DNA of 64,000 bases from Rhodohalobacter sp. SW132 (GTDB taxonomy: Bacteria > Bacteroidota > Rhodothermia > Balneolales > Balneolaceae): assembly GCF_003390325.1 (NCBI RefSeq), contig NZ_QUOK01000014.1, positions 1 to 64,000 of the forward strand, read 5' to 3'. The position numbers were made by a program, and so were the translations under genes. Every line of letters begins with the position of its first letter. The stretch's first letter is position 1. This document shows, in pieces, positions 1-8,508 of this stretch. The notes below the pieces were generated by a model that saw only the letters and a program-made list of their open reading frames with translations, was not told the origin of the DNA and searched no databases.

Positions 1-99
1 GCATGTCAAATCACTAATTATCCAACACTCAAAACTACTACCGCCCAACTACTTACTACTTTGGCAATCTTGCACTCCACTTCATCTTAAATCTCTATT

Positions 100-996
100 C
101 TACCAGAGAAGCATTTTCATGCAGAATACACTGCCTCCGCTTTTGATGAATTCGTACGTACTGAATTCGTGCACGTAAAATCCGGCATCGCGAAGTTTTT
201 GGTTCACATCGGTGCATCCCTGCTGAATCATCACATTTTTGCCATCGGGGCAAACCGCGTTGACCGCAAACAGTTTTTCCGCTTCATAGGATGAGGCCTC
301 AATCACCGTATCAAAAACCGACCGGATCAGTTCAATTCCCTCCTCGTTAAAGGCATCGGAATAGATCAATGCTGTCGATTCGTTCAGGATACACATACAG
401 GTATCAAGATGGTAGAACTTATCATCCTGCAGCTCGAGTGCAATTACGGGGACATCAAACAACTCGGAAATCTGATCATACACTTCGAGTGAACTCCGGA
501 AACCGTATGCTCCCCAAATCAATCCGCGTTTGAAATGCCAGAGCGCATCTCCCATTCCTTCAAAAGACTCCACTTTTTCTGATTCCACATGGTGGATGGT
601 ATATCCCTGTTTTTTAAAAAATTCCTCGATGTAAGGCACTTCACCTTTGCGCTGATCACTGTTCATCACTCCCATCAGTACGTGTCGTTCCCCATCCGGT
701 GCGATATAAGGCAGGCTTTGATTTGCGCTGAAAACCATATCCGGGTATCCCTTCACTCCGTCAAGAATGTGCAGTTTGTAGCCCAGCTCTTTGTAGCCGT
801 CACGCAGATATCCCCATTCATTTTCAGCCTGCATTGTGTCAACCCGCCCAACCTGGTTTGCCATATGGGGATTAATCACATATTCAACATCAAAGTAGGT
901 CGGTTTCACCATCATCACCTGGTCAGGTAACGGCATAGTTCGCAGATCGGAACGTTGGAAACTCAACTGGTTTGCAGAAGTAATTATGGTAGACAT
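100..996 (-). CDS. DDAH / amidinotransferase-family hydrolase (CtlX-like)
   Basis: Probable guanidino-group hydrolase of the amidinotransferase fold, acting on arginine, citrulline or dimethylarginine-like substrates in the cytoplasm. The N-terminal motif MMVKPTYFDVEYVINPHM is typical of the DDAH/CtlX branch, and the C-terminal GGSVFCMKM carries the expected catalytic cysteine. I chose the ATG at 996 (MSTIITSANQL) because the 26 residues upstream, from 1074, are basic and unlike the family start. About 298 residues is normal for the family. The substrate cannot be read from the sequence; proline dehydrogenase elsewhere in the window hints at arginine/ornithine/proline catabolism, but the two genes are 52 kb apart. 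Confidence 0.85.
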   Translation of the reverse strand: MSTIITSANQLSFQRSDLRTMPLPDQVMMVKPTYFDVEYVINPHMANQVGRVDTMQAENEWGYLRDGYKELGYKLHILDGVKGYPDMVFSANQSLPYIAPDGERHVLMGVMNSDQRKGEVPYIEEFFKKQGYTIHHVESEKVESFEGMGDALWHFKRGLIWGAYGFRSSLEVYDQISELFDVPVIALELQDDKFYHLDTCMCILNESTALIYSDAFNEEGIELIRSVFDTVIEASSYEAEKLFAVNAVCPDGKNVMIQQGCTDVNQKLRDAGFYVHEFSTYEFIKSGGSVFCMKMLLW

Positions 997-1167
997 CTGA
1001 ATAAATTTAGATTGATAGAAAGGTTCGGCAGATTTTTCTCTGTAGATTTTGTGCAGATACCCGCCGGGCTCCAAATGTAAGAGTAAAAAATATGTAATGA
1101 TTGGCCAAAATGGTACGTTGGAAATTTTTCATCTTGCTGTAGCATATTTAAACCGGTAGCTTCCCAT

Positions 1168-2088
1168 ATGATTTTACAATCCGACCTTCTCAACCAGCTT
1201 GCACCCCTTGAGCTGAAAGCAAGAAAAATTATTGAGGGATTTGTCTCCGGTCTGCACCGGAGTCCGTATCACGGGTTCAGTGTGGAGTTTGCTGAACACA
1301 GACCCTATAACCAGGGTGATGATTTTAAGCATATCGACTGGAAAGTGTATGGAAAGTCGGAGCGTTTTTACGTGAAGCAGTATGAAGCAGAGACGAATCT
1401 TCGTGCACATATCGCCCTCGACACCAGCAGTTCGATGTATTTCAAACATTTTGCAGACTGGAGCAAATTGCGGTATGCGATCCACTTTGCATCGGCACTA
1501 GCGTATATGATGAATCGTCAGCGCGACGCCACCGGGCTCACACTGTTTGATGAAAAAATTCAGTTTCAACTTCCCCCAAAATCAACCCAAAGTCATCTGA
1601 GGCTTCTTTTCAGGCACCTCGAAAAAGAGCTTAAACAAGAAAAAGAGAAATCGAAAGAACAGCGGGTTTCTGCATCGGCTGACGCACTCCACTCTCTTGC
1701 TGAAAGCCTGAAACGCCGCAGCCTGGTTGTTATTCTCACCGATCTTTTTGAGAACAGAGAGAACCACGAAGCGCTCATCTCTGCCCTGCGGCATTTACGG
1801 CATCAAAAGCATGAGGTGCTCCTTTTTAATGTGTTAGAGCATCAAAGCGAACGGGAGCTTGATTTCAGCGATGGTAAATTTCTGTTCGAGGATATGGAAA
1901 CCGGGTCTGAAATTGAAGTCGTGCCTTCCCAAATAAAAGAAGATTACAAGAAAAAAGTGGCTGAATACACTCACGAATTCAAAATCGCGTGCAGCAAAGC
2001 GCTGGTCGATTTTGAAGAGATCGATACTCAAAAGCCGTTTGACCTGGCACTGCTGGCATATCTGAATAAACGTAAACGGCTGATGTAG
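1168..2088 (+). CDS. DUF58 domain-containing protein (VWA-like)
   Basis: A 306-residue DUF58 protein, a family usually encoded with MoxR-type AAA ATPases. The conserved DUF58 core is visible at HIDWKVYGKSERFYVKQYE (about residues 50-70). It is followed by a von Willebrand A-type fold whose MIDAS-like motif LDTSSSMYF lies near residue 85, and by a VVILTDLFE strand further on. No membrane segment is present, so this is the short soluble form. No MoxR gene lies within the window on either side, which leaves it an orphan here. Function is unknown beyond a likely metal-dependent protein-interaction or chaperone role inferred from the MoxR-DUF58-VWA pairing. Confidence 0.88.
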   Translation: MILQSDLLNQLAPLELKARKIIEGFVSGLHRSPYHGFSVEFAEHRPYNQGDDFKHIDWKVYGKSERFYVKQYEAETNLRAHIALDTSSSMYFKHFADWSKLRYAIHFASALAYMMNRQRDATGLTLFDEKIQFQLPPKSTQSHLRLLFRHLEKELKQEKEKSKEQRVSASADALHSLAESLKRRSLVVILTDLFENRENHEALISALRHLRHQKHEVLLFNVLEHQSERELDFSDGKFLFEDMETGSEIEVVPSQIKEDYKKKVAEYTHEFKIACSKALVDFEEIDTQKPFDLALLAYLNKRKRLM

Positions 2089-2377
2089 GTTTTAAATAAT
2101 CTTTTTTATAACTCAGCATGTTCCTACAATTACACCGTTTCTAACCAATACCCTAATTGCATCCCCTATCTGAGGTTTTCCTTTTTCATACAAAAACTAC
2201 TCATTGTAACTCTTCTGAATTCGGTATATATGAAAATATTAATCCGAAATACCATTTAAATCTACTCTGTTAACCTAAACTAACCACTTTTAAAAAAGCA
2301 CTTTCGTAGTATTACAACTAATTCAATGTTAATTGATCTTTGTAATATCATCTACTTATAAATACAGTAATATTCTT

Positions 2378-3343
2378 ATGAGAAAGAAAGAGCTACAATA
2401 TCGTTCCCTGAGCGATTTAAATCACACTATTGCCAAGAATTTGCATAAATTTCCACCCAATACAGACCTTGTTGTGGGGGTACCCCGAAGCGGATTAATG
2501 GCTGCAAATATTATCGCTCTTCATCTGCATCTACCATTAACCGATGTGAACAGCTTTCTGAACGGAAAAATTCTCTCTTCTGGTAGTCGAATGAACGATA
2601 CGAATAAGTCATTTGAATCAATGAAGAATATTCTTGTTGTCGATGATAGCCTTTCAACTGGAGCTGCAATGGAGAAGACGATACAAAAAATTCAGGGATC
2701 TTATCCCGATAAGTCAATTCAATTTGCTGTTGCTTATCTTAAACCAGGTATGACCCACAAAGTAGACATATTTCTTGAGGAATGCGCCATTCCTCGTGTT
2801 TTCGAGTGGAATATGATGAACCACTCGATAATTAATAAATCATGTGTTGATATTGATGGTGTTCTGTGTAAGAGCCCAACATTTGAGGAGAATAAAGACG
2901 AAAAAAATTATCTGCATTTTCTTGCTAATGCACAACCGTTACTCCGTACAGATTATAATGTCGGAATTCTGGTAACAGACCGACTGGAAAAATACCGGCC
3001 ACAAACCGAAGCTTGGCTGGCTCGCCACGGCATCACATTTGATCATTTAATTATGAGAAATTTTTCAAGCCAAAAAGGATCGCGTCAGGCAGTTGACTAT
3101 GGAAAATTTAAAGGTGAAATTTTTGCTAATCAGAGAAATTCTACGCTATTTATTGAAAGTTCATACACTCAGGCAAAAGAGATTGTAAAAATCTCTGGAA
3201 AACCTGTTTACTGTGTGGACAAGAGACAAATGATTTGGCCCTCTGATTTGGCCGTGGCTAAACGAAAATTTCGTAGTCTGCAACATAGAATCACCCAAAA
3301 ACTGAGTTTAGTTGCGGGTCTATCCCCGGCATCCATAAATTGA
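2378..3343 (+). CDS. Phosphoribosyltransferase-HAD domain fusion protein
   Basis: Two enzyme-like domains in one chain. The N-terminal half (about residues 1-165) is a type I phosphoribosyltransferase: DLVVGVPRSGLMAAN, then the PRPP-binding loop ILVVDDSLSTGAAM. The C-terminal half looks like a HAD-type phosphatase: VDIDGVLC is motif I, GILVTDRLEKYRPQTEAWL resembles the motif II region, and a late FIESSYTQA segment fits the acidic end of the fold. The ATG at 2378 is preferred because the family alignment begins there; an in-frame TTG at 2333 would add 15 unlikely residues. It stands alone between unrelated genes. The substrate is unknown. The pairing suggests making and then dephosphorylating a ribosyl-phosphate compound, but that is inference. 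Confidence 0.8.
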   Translation: MRKKELQYRSLSDLNHTIAKNLHKFPPNTDLVVGVPRSGLMAANIIALHLHLPLTDVNSFLNGKILSSGSRMNDTNKSFESMKNILVVDDSLSTGAAMEKTIQKIQGSYPDKSIQFAVAYLKPGMTHKVDIFLEECAIPRVFEWNMMNHSIINKSCVDIDGVLCKSPTFEENKDEKNYLHFLANAQPLLRTDYNVGILVTDRLEKYRPQTEAWLARHGITFDHLIMRNFSSQKGSRQAVDYGKFKGEIFANQRNSTLFIESSYTQAKEIVKISGKPVYCVDKRQMIWPSDLAVAKRKFRSLQHRITQKLSLVAGLSPASIN

Positions 3344-3397
3344 GAAAACCGCTGTTTATTAAAGACCTGACTAAAAACACATGATATAATTTAAATT

Positions 3398-4192
3398 CTA
3401 TGTGACCTTACTTCTCATCAAAATTTTGTTGAGCAGTTTTGGGAAAAAACGCTTCAGATAGACGGCAGCAATCTCTTTTCCGCCGATGTAAATTTCCTGT
3501 TTGCCGGCTGATAGTTTCGGCAGCAGTTTTTCTGCAAATTCATCCGGGCTCATCGCTTTTTTATGGGCATCTCCCATTTCGTTCAATTTGGTGCCGTCAG
3601 CTTTCAGCGCATTTTTCGTAACGTTGGTTTTCACATAACCGGGACAGACGATGGACACATCAATACCATCCTTCTGAACCTCCTGCCGCAGGCAATCGAA
3701 CCAGCCGTGCAGTGCATGTTTCGATGCGGCGTACGCAGATCGATAACGCGTTCCAAACTTCCCCATCACGCTGCTGATCACCACAACGTGGCCGTGACCG
3801 CGTTCAATCATCGCCGGCACAACAGCCTTCGTGAGAGCGATAGCACCAAAAAAGTTAATCTCCATCAGGTGACGAATAGACGCCATATCCGCCTCGAGTG
3901 CATACGCCCGCTGGCTGATCCCGCCATTATTTATCAGGATATCCACCCCCCCAAAGTGAGTTTTTGCCTCGGCTGTTTTTTCAGAAAACAGATCTGATTC
4001 AGTCAAATCGAGGGGCAGAACCAGGATATCTTCGGGGTTACCGCTGCAGTTCTTTTTCACCCGTTCCAGCTCTTGTTCTCTTCGCGCAGATAGAATTAAG
4101 CGCGCCCCCTTTTTGTTTAAAGCATACGCTAATGCTTCCCCGATCCCGGATGAAGCACCGGTGATCCAAACAACTTTATTTTGGTAGTACAT
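3398..4192 (-). CDS. SDR family NAD(P)-dependent oxidoreductase
   Basis: Classical short-chain dehydrogenase/reductase of 264 residues. The Rossmann glycine motif TGASSGIG is at residues 11-18, the structural NNGG motif near residue 88, the catalytic Ser in VVISSVMGKFG near residue 140 and the catalytic pair in YAASKHA near residue 155. The basic C-terminus (KRFFPKLLNKILMRSKVT) may peripherally associate with membrane, as in DHRS7/YdfG-like relatives. It is transcribed convergently with the phosphoribosyltransferase fusion and back to back with the two-component genes. The substrate cannot be predicted from sequence alone. Confidence 0.9.
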   Translation of the reverse strand: MYYQNKVVWITGASSGIGEALAYALNKKGARLILSARREQELERVKKNCSGNPEDILVLPLDLTESDLFSEKTAEAKTHFGGVDILINNGGISQRAYALEADMASIRHLMEINFFGAIALTKAVVPAMIERGHGHVVVISSVMGKFGTRYRSAYAASKHALHGWFDCLRQEVQKDGIDVSIVCPGYVKTNVTKNALKADGTKLNEMGDAHKKAMSPDEFAEKLLPKLSAGKQEIYIGGKEIAAVYLKRFFPKLLNKILMRSKVT

Positions 4193-4304
4193 AATTTAGA
4201 CCTGGTGATTTTGATTCTATTTTAAAAACAAATCTGAACGGATTAAAAAAACTTGTAGCTTTTCCCTATTTTCCTGCTCAAATGATAATGTATGACAACC
4301 ACTT

Positions 4305-5006
4305 ATGCACCATAAACACACCATTCTTTTAGTCGAAGATGAAAAAGAGCCCGCAGACATGCTGGCCAATTTTTTAGAGATTGAAAATTTTAACGTGCTT
4401 GTTGCATACGACGGTAAAGAGGCTCTCGCTCTGATTGACAAGCGGGCGGATGAAATTGATGTTGCCATTCTCGACATCATGGTGCCGCATGTGGATGGAA
4501 AAGAGATCTGCAGGAGAATCCGTAAACACCCGGTCCTTTCCGGAATCCCCGTTATTTTTCTCACCGCTCGCGATCAAGAAAAGGATGAAATTGAAGGGCT
4601 TGAGCTTGGTGCCGACGATTACATCCCAAAACCCGCCAGCCTGAAACTGGTAAAAGCGCACGTGGAGTCACTCCTGCGCAGACAGCAGCCACAAAACAGT
4701 AAATGGTTACAATATGGCGATCTTTACCTCGATACCATCGGAAAAGATCTGTATCAAAAAGAGAAACGTATCGATCTAACTTCAACCGAGTATGCTCTGG
4801 CAGAACTTTTTTTCCAGAATCCTAAAATGGTTTATAGCCGTCAACAGATTCTTGAGCATATTGGCGATGATGATAAATTTGTATTCGACCGCACGGTTGA
4901 CGTTCATGTGAAAAATCTACGCCTGAAAATGGGCGATTCGTCAGACGTCATTAAAACGTATCGCGGGCTGGGTTACGGTTTAAATCGTGATCTTTTTCAA
5001 ACATGA
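4305..5006 (+). CDS. OmpR/PhoB-family response regulator
   Basis: DNA-binding response regulator of 233 residues. The receiver domain (about 1-125) has the acidic pair in LVEDEKEP, the phospho-acceptor Asp in VAILDIMVPH at residue 57 and the conserved Lys in DDYIPKPAS. The C-terminal winged-helix effector domain (about 135-230) ends in the typical VHVKNLRLKMG...TYRGLGYGL pattern. The last four bases of its stop region overlap the ATG of the histidine kinase gene (ATGA), so the two are translationally coupled and form a cognate pair. The target genes are unknown; no obvious direct-repeat operator was recognised upstream. Confidence 0.95.
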   Translation: MHHKHTILLVEDEKEPADMLANFLEIENFNVLVAYDGKEALALIDKRADEIDVAILDIMVPHVDGKEICRRIRKHPVLSGIPVIFLTARDQEKDEIEGLELGADDYIPKPASLKLVKAHVESLLRRQQPQNSKWLQYGDLYLDTIGKDLYQKEKRIDLTSTEYALAELFFQNPKMVYSRQQILEHIGDDDKFVFDRTVDVHVKNLRLKMGDSSDVIKTYRGLGYGLNRDLFQT

Positions 5007-6397
5007 GTATTCGTGCGAAATTAGCCTGGACCTTTATTCTGCTGCTGATCTTCGGTATCACTGCCATCAGCAGTTATTCGATTCTTTTCATCCGTAATTA
5101 TCTGCTCAACGAAGGCGAAGAGCAGATTTTGAACGATACAGAGTGGCTTGCCATCACCATTCAAAATCTTCAGTCTGATGAGCAGTTCGAAACCAACCTC
5201 AATGAAGCGGCGCGTACATCAGGCTACAGAATATCGATATATGATGGCGATGGAATTTTGTTTGCGAGCGTGCCCTATTACGAAGAAGCGAATGAAGATA
5301 CCAAGCTGGAACAAAACCGGCAAAACAGCCTTGAAAATTCCGGAATCGTTCTCCTGGAAAATGAGCCTGACAGTGATGATTTAGTGGCTTATATGGCTAT
5401 CAGCGGGGGAAACAACCCGGCGCGTTATATTCGCGTTAGTATTAATAAAGATCAGATTTATGAGCCGATTCGAACGATTCGATGGATTATTTATACCGGC
5501 ATGTTTATCTCCATGGGGCTTGTGATCCTGGTGAGCGTTCTCTTTTCCCGTTCTATTTCCAAACCGATCATTCAGCTTGAATCTGCTGCCCGCGACATTG
5601 CAGACGGAAACGTAAATCGCACACTGAAACTTGATCGTAAAGATGAATTTGGCACACTCGCAAAATCGCTGAACCAGATGGCTGAACGGCTCCGTGCTGA
5701 CAACGAAACCCTGAAGGCGATGTATGAAAAACAGCGGCAATTCTTCGCAGATATCACCCACGAAATCAGAAATCCGCTGCACACAATCTCAGGCTCGCTT
5801 GAAATGCTGCAGCTGAAAAACCTGTCTGACGAGAAAAAAGAAAGATATATAGAAACTGCTGCCCGGCAAACCGGACGTATCAACCAGCTGTTTAAAGATT
5901 TGATGACGCTGCAGCGGTACGACAGTGACAGCTATTTTATTGAGAAAAAACCATTCGACATTCAGCTTATACTGGATGATATAGAAGAACTTTATAAAAA
6001 CAGGGCGGCAAAAAAAGGACTCCAGTTCGAGGTGGATAAACAGTCGGTATCGGTATATGCGGATCCTAATAAAATTGAACAGGTGCTTGAAAACCTTGTC
6101 TCCAATGCTGTGAAATATACAAACGAGGGATTTATAAAAGTATCGATAGAAGAATTTGACGATCACCTTTCGGTGGAGGTTAGCGATTCGGGAATTGGCA
6201 TATCAGAAAACCATCTCTCCCGCCTGTTCGACCGGTTCTACCGAACGGATAAAGCCCGCTCCCGTGATAAGGGCGGCACCGGGCTCGGCCTTGCCGTTGT
6301 AAAAAGTATTTTAACAGCCCATAAAACAGAAATTAAAGTAAAAAGCACACCGGGTAAAGGTTCTGCTTTTTGGTTTACCCTTCAAAAACCCACATAA
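5003..6397 (+). CDS. HAMP-domain sensor histidine kinase
   Basis: Inner-membrane sensor kinase of 464 residues, partner of the preceding response regulator. It has an N-terminal transmembrane helix (about 8-30), an extracytoplasmic sensing segment of roughly 125 residues, and a second membrane helix around 158-180. A HAMP linker follows, then a HisKA dimerisation domain with phospho-acceptor His253 in FFADITHEIRNPLHTISG, and a HATPase_c domain with N box (ENLVSNAVKYT), G1 box (VSDSGIGIS) and GGTGLGLAVV G2 box. The sensory segment has no recognised ligand motif, so the stimulus is unknown. Confidence 0.95.
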   Translation: MSIRAKLAWTFILLLIFGITAISSYSILFIRNYLLNEGEEQILNDTEWLAITIQNLQSDEQFETNLNEAARTSGYRISIYDGDGILFASVPYYEEANEDTKLEQNRQNSLENSGIVLLENEPDSDDLVAYMAISGGNNPARYIRVSINKDQIYEPIRTIRWIIYTGMFISMGLVILVSVLFSRSISKPIIQLESAARDIADGNVNRTLKLDRKDEFGTLAKSLNQMAERLRADNETLKAMYEKQRQFFADITHEIRNPLHTISGSLEMLQLKNLSDEKKERYIETAARQTGRINQLFKDLMTLQRYDSDSYFIEKKPFDIQLILDDIEELYKNRAAKKGLQFEVDKQSVSVYADPNKIEQVLENLVSNAVKYTNEGFIKVSIEEFDDHLSVEVSDSGIGISENHLSRLFDRFYRTDKARSRDKGGTGLGLAVVKSILTAHKTEIKVKSTPGKGSAFWFTLQKPT

Positions 6398-6445
6398 AAA
6401 AAGGCATCGGCTGACCTGCGTATTCCTTTGTTAATATCAGCTAAA

Positions 6446-7099
6446 CTAAACTTCTTTTGCGGCTTCAATTTCGGGATCGTTATCCCGGTTTGAGAATAGT
6501 TTTCTGTGGATGACACCCGCTATCAACGCAGCAATAAGCGGTGTAAAAAAATAAACCGGCAGGTGCCGATAGCTGTTGCCGTCTTGCAGATAATCGATAA
6601 GGGAGAACGCTGAACTGAATGCGGGGTGCAGACCAAATCCGTTTACCGGTTCAGCCGCCATCAGGCAGCCGGCAAAACCGGCACCTGCCACGATCCCAAC
6701 CAGAGACCGTTTCTGAACCGACGCCGGGTAGATCATAATCAAAAAAAGCAGTACAAAAATGAACGAGAAAAGAAATTCAAGAAAAATAAATTCGGCCACA
6801 CTGCTTGATGGTGCCGGACCGGGAATGTAGGTAATACGGGTAATACGATCTGCCAGAAAAGCCCCCACGGAAGCGCCGATAAACTGCCCGAATAGTCTCA
6901 GAGCCAGTGTACCCGAACTTTCCTTTCCAAGTGTCCACACTCCCAATGATACCGCGGGATTGAAATGTACCCCGGTGACAGAAAAACCGATATAGAGCAA
7001 GACCATCAGAACCAACCCGGCGGTAACAGGGTCGGCCGTTACTCCGAGTGCCAGCACAAGAGCCAGGGTTCCAATGGCTTCAATTGTAATTTTGAGCAT
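6446..7099 (-). CDS. MIP/aquaporin family channel with atypical second NPA motif
   Basis: Membrane channel of 217 residues and about six hydrophobic segments, the expected size for the major intrinsic protein family. The first pore motif is canonical (GVHFNPAVSLG). The equivalent second loop reads GFGLHPAFSSAFS, so the expected Asn is replaced by His, and the following aromatic/arginine selectivity Arg is not seen. Water or small-solute conduction is therefore inferred only from the family. The gene is single, facing the two-component operon tail to tail. Confidence 0.85.
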   Translation of the reverse strand: MLKITIEAIGTLALVLALGVTADPVTAGLVLMVLLYIGFSVTGVHFNPAVSLGVWTLGKESSGTLALRLFGQFIGASVGAFLADRITRITYIPGPAPSSSVAEFIFLEFLFSFIFVLLFLIMIYPASVQKRSLVGIVAGAGFAGCLMAAEPVNGFGLHPAFSSAFSLIDYLQDGNSYRHLPVYFFTPLIAALIAGVIHRKLFSNRDNDPEIEAAKEV

Positions 7100-7384
7100 A
7101 TTGCTTTAATGCAATCTATTGTACTTCAGTTCGTATATAACAGCTTAATGGCAATATCATTACTTCACGTAAACCTAAAGTGAATGTTACACTCAATTCA
7201 TTATGAGTGAGGTTACTTATCGGCATTTCTGCCTATATCTAAAAGAAACAGTATAGAATGAGTCCGCTTTTCTTATTTAGAACCTGTCTAACCATTCAAT
7301 CTTCACCACGCCTTCACAAAAAAAGAGTTATTTTCACGCGGCTCAAACTATGGAAACACATAAGCGATAATAACCCCACACGAC

Positions 7385-8503
7385 ATGAAGCTTGGAATTG
7401 TACTAATGAACCTTGGCGGGCCTACCCACGAGGATAATGTCAGGATATTTTTGAAGAATCTATTCAGTGATGAAGATATCATCAAACTTGGAGGTGGGTT
7501 TAGCCAGAACCTGTTCGCGAAAATTATCTCTAAATTCCGGGCTCCTTCTGTAGCAGAGGATTATAAGGAGATTAATGGATGCCCGAAAGGATGTACGGGA
7601 AACAAGCATTGTTTCAACAGACAGAATAAAGTTATCTCGGAATGCTGCTCACCTATTAATGGTCTCACAGAAGCGCAGCGCAGAGGTCTCGAAAAATATT
7701 TCAGAAATTTGTTACCCGAAACCGAAGTAAAAGTTTATACCTGCATGCGCTACTGGCTGCCGTTTGCAGACCAGATTATGGATGATATGCTGGAAGATGA
7801 AATTACTCATACGGTTCTGATGCCGCTCTACCCTCAATTTTCCTGGACTACAACCGGTAGCAGTTTCCGGGACTGGGAAGATGTTGAAAAAGAGAAATTT
7901 GGCAAGACAGGTGCTCCCTGGAAACAGTTTCATGTAAAAAATTATCACCGGAACGAGTCGTACCTTCAGGCAATTAATGACAGGATTGATGAATCGCTTG
8001 CTGAGCTCGATGAAGAGACACGCCAGAAAACACATTTGATTTTCAGCGCTCATGGAACACCGATCCTTGAAGTAAAAAGCGGTGATCCATATACTGTAGA
8101 GGTTAAAGAAACGATGGAAGCGGTGATGGAACGCCGGGAGGAAAAACACTCCTACTGGCTCGGTTTCCAATCTAAAGTGGGCCCACAAAAATGGACTCAG
8201 CCTAATACAGAAGACCTGGTAAGACGGCATCTGGAATATGGTATCAAAAACTTTTTGATGATACCGGTCGCGTTTGTGACCGACCACATCGAAACACTTT
8301 TTGAACTGGGCGTTGAACTTAAGGAAGACCTGGAAGAAGAAGGTTTTGAGTTCGAAAGTTTAAAAGTAATGAGTGGCTTGAACGACCACCCGCTGTACCT
8401 GAAAGCACTCGCCGAGGAAACTTTGCGCGTGTTATCACATGAAATCGATCGTTCAACCGTTCAATGGGATCAGAAAAATTCAACTAAAGCAGTTACGGCA
8501 TAA
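7385..8503 (+). CDS. hemH: Ferrochelatase
   Basis: Inserts Fe2+ into protoporphyrin IX, the last step of protoporphyrin-dependent heme synthesis. Family landmarks are the start MKLGIVLMNLGGPT, the active-site His in LIFSAHGTP, and the Glu-containing VTDHIETLFELG. At 372 residues it is longer than the usual 310-340. Part of the excess is a Cys-rich insertion between EINGC and CSPING, with Cys66, Cys70, Cys76, Cys87 and Cys88; internal [2Fe-2S] clusters are known in some bacterial ferrochelatases. It is the first gene of the heme run hemH-A-C-D-E-F, and hemA begins six bases after its stop codon. Confidence 0.96.
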   Translation: MKLGIVLMNLGGPTHEDNVRIFLKNLFSDEDIIKLGGGFSQNLFAKIISKFRAPSVAEDYKEINGCPKGCTGNKHCFNRQNKVISECCSPINGLTEAQRRGLEKYFRNLLPETEVKVYTCMRYWLPFADQIMDDMLEDEITHTVLMPLYPQFSWTTTGSSFRDWEDVEKEKFGKTGAPWKQFHVKNYHRNESYLQAINDRIDESLAELDEETRQKTHLIFSAHGTPILEVKSGDPYTVEVKETMEAVMERREEKHSYWLGFQSKVGPQKWTQPNTEDLVRRHLEYGIKNFLMIPVAFVTDHIETLFELGVELKEDLEEEGFEFESLKVMSGLNDHPLYLKALAEETLRVLSHEIDRSTVQWDQKNSTKAVTA

Positions 8504-8508
8504 TCAGG

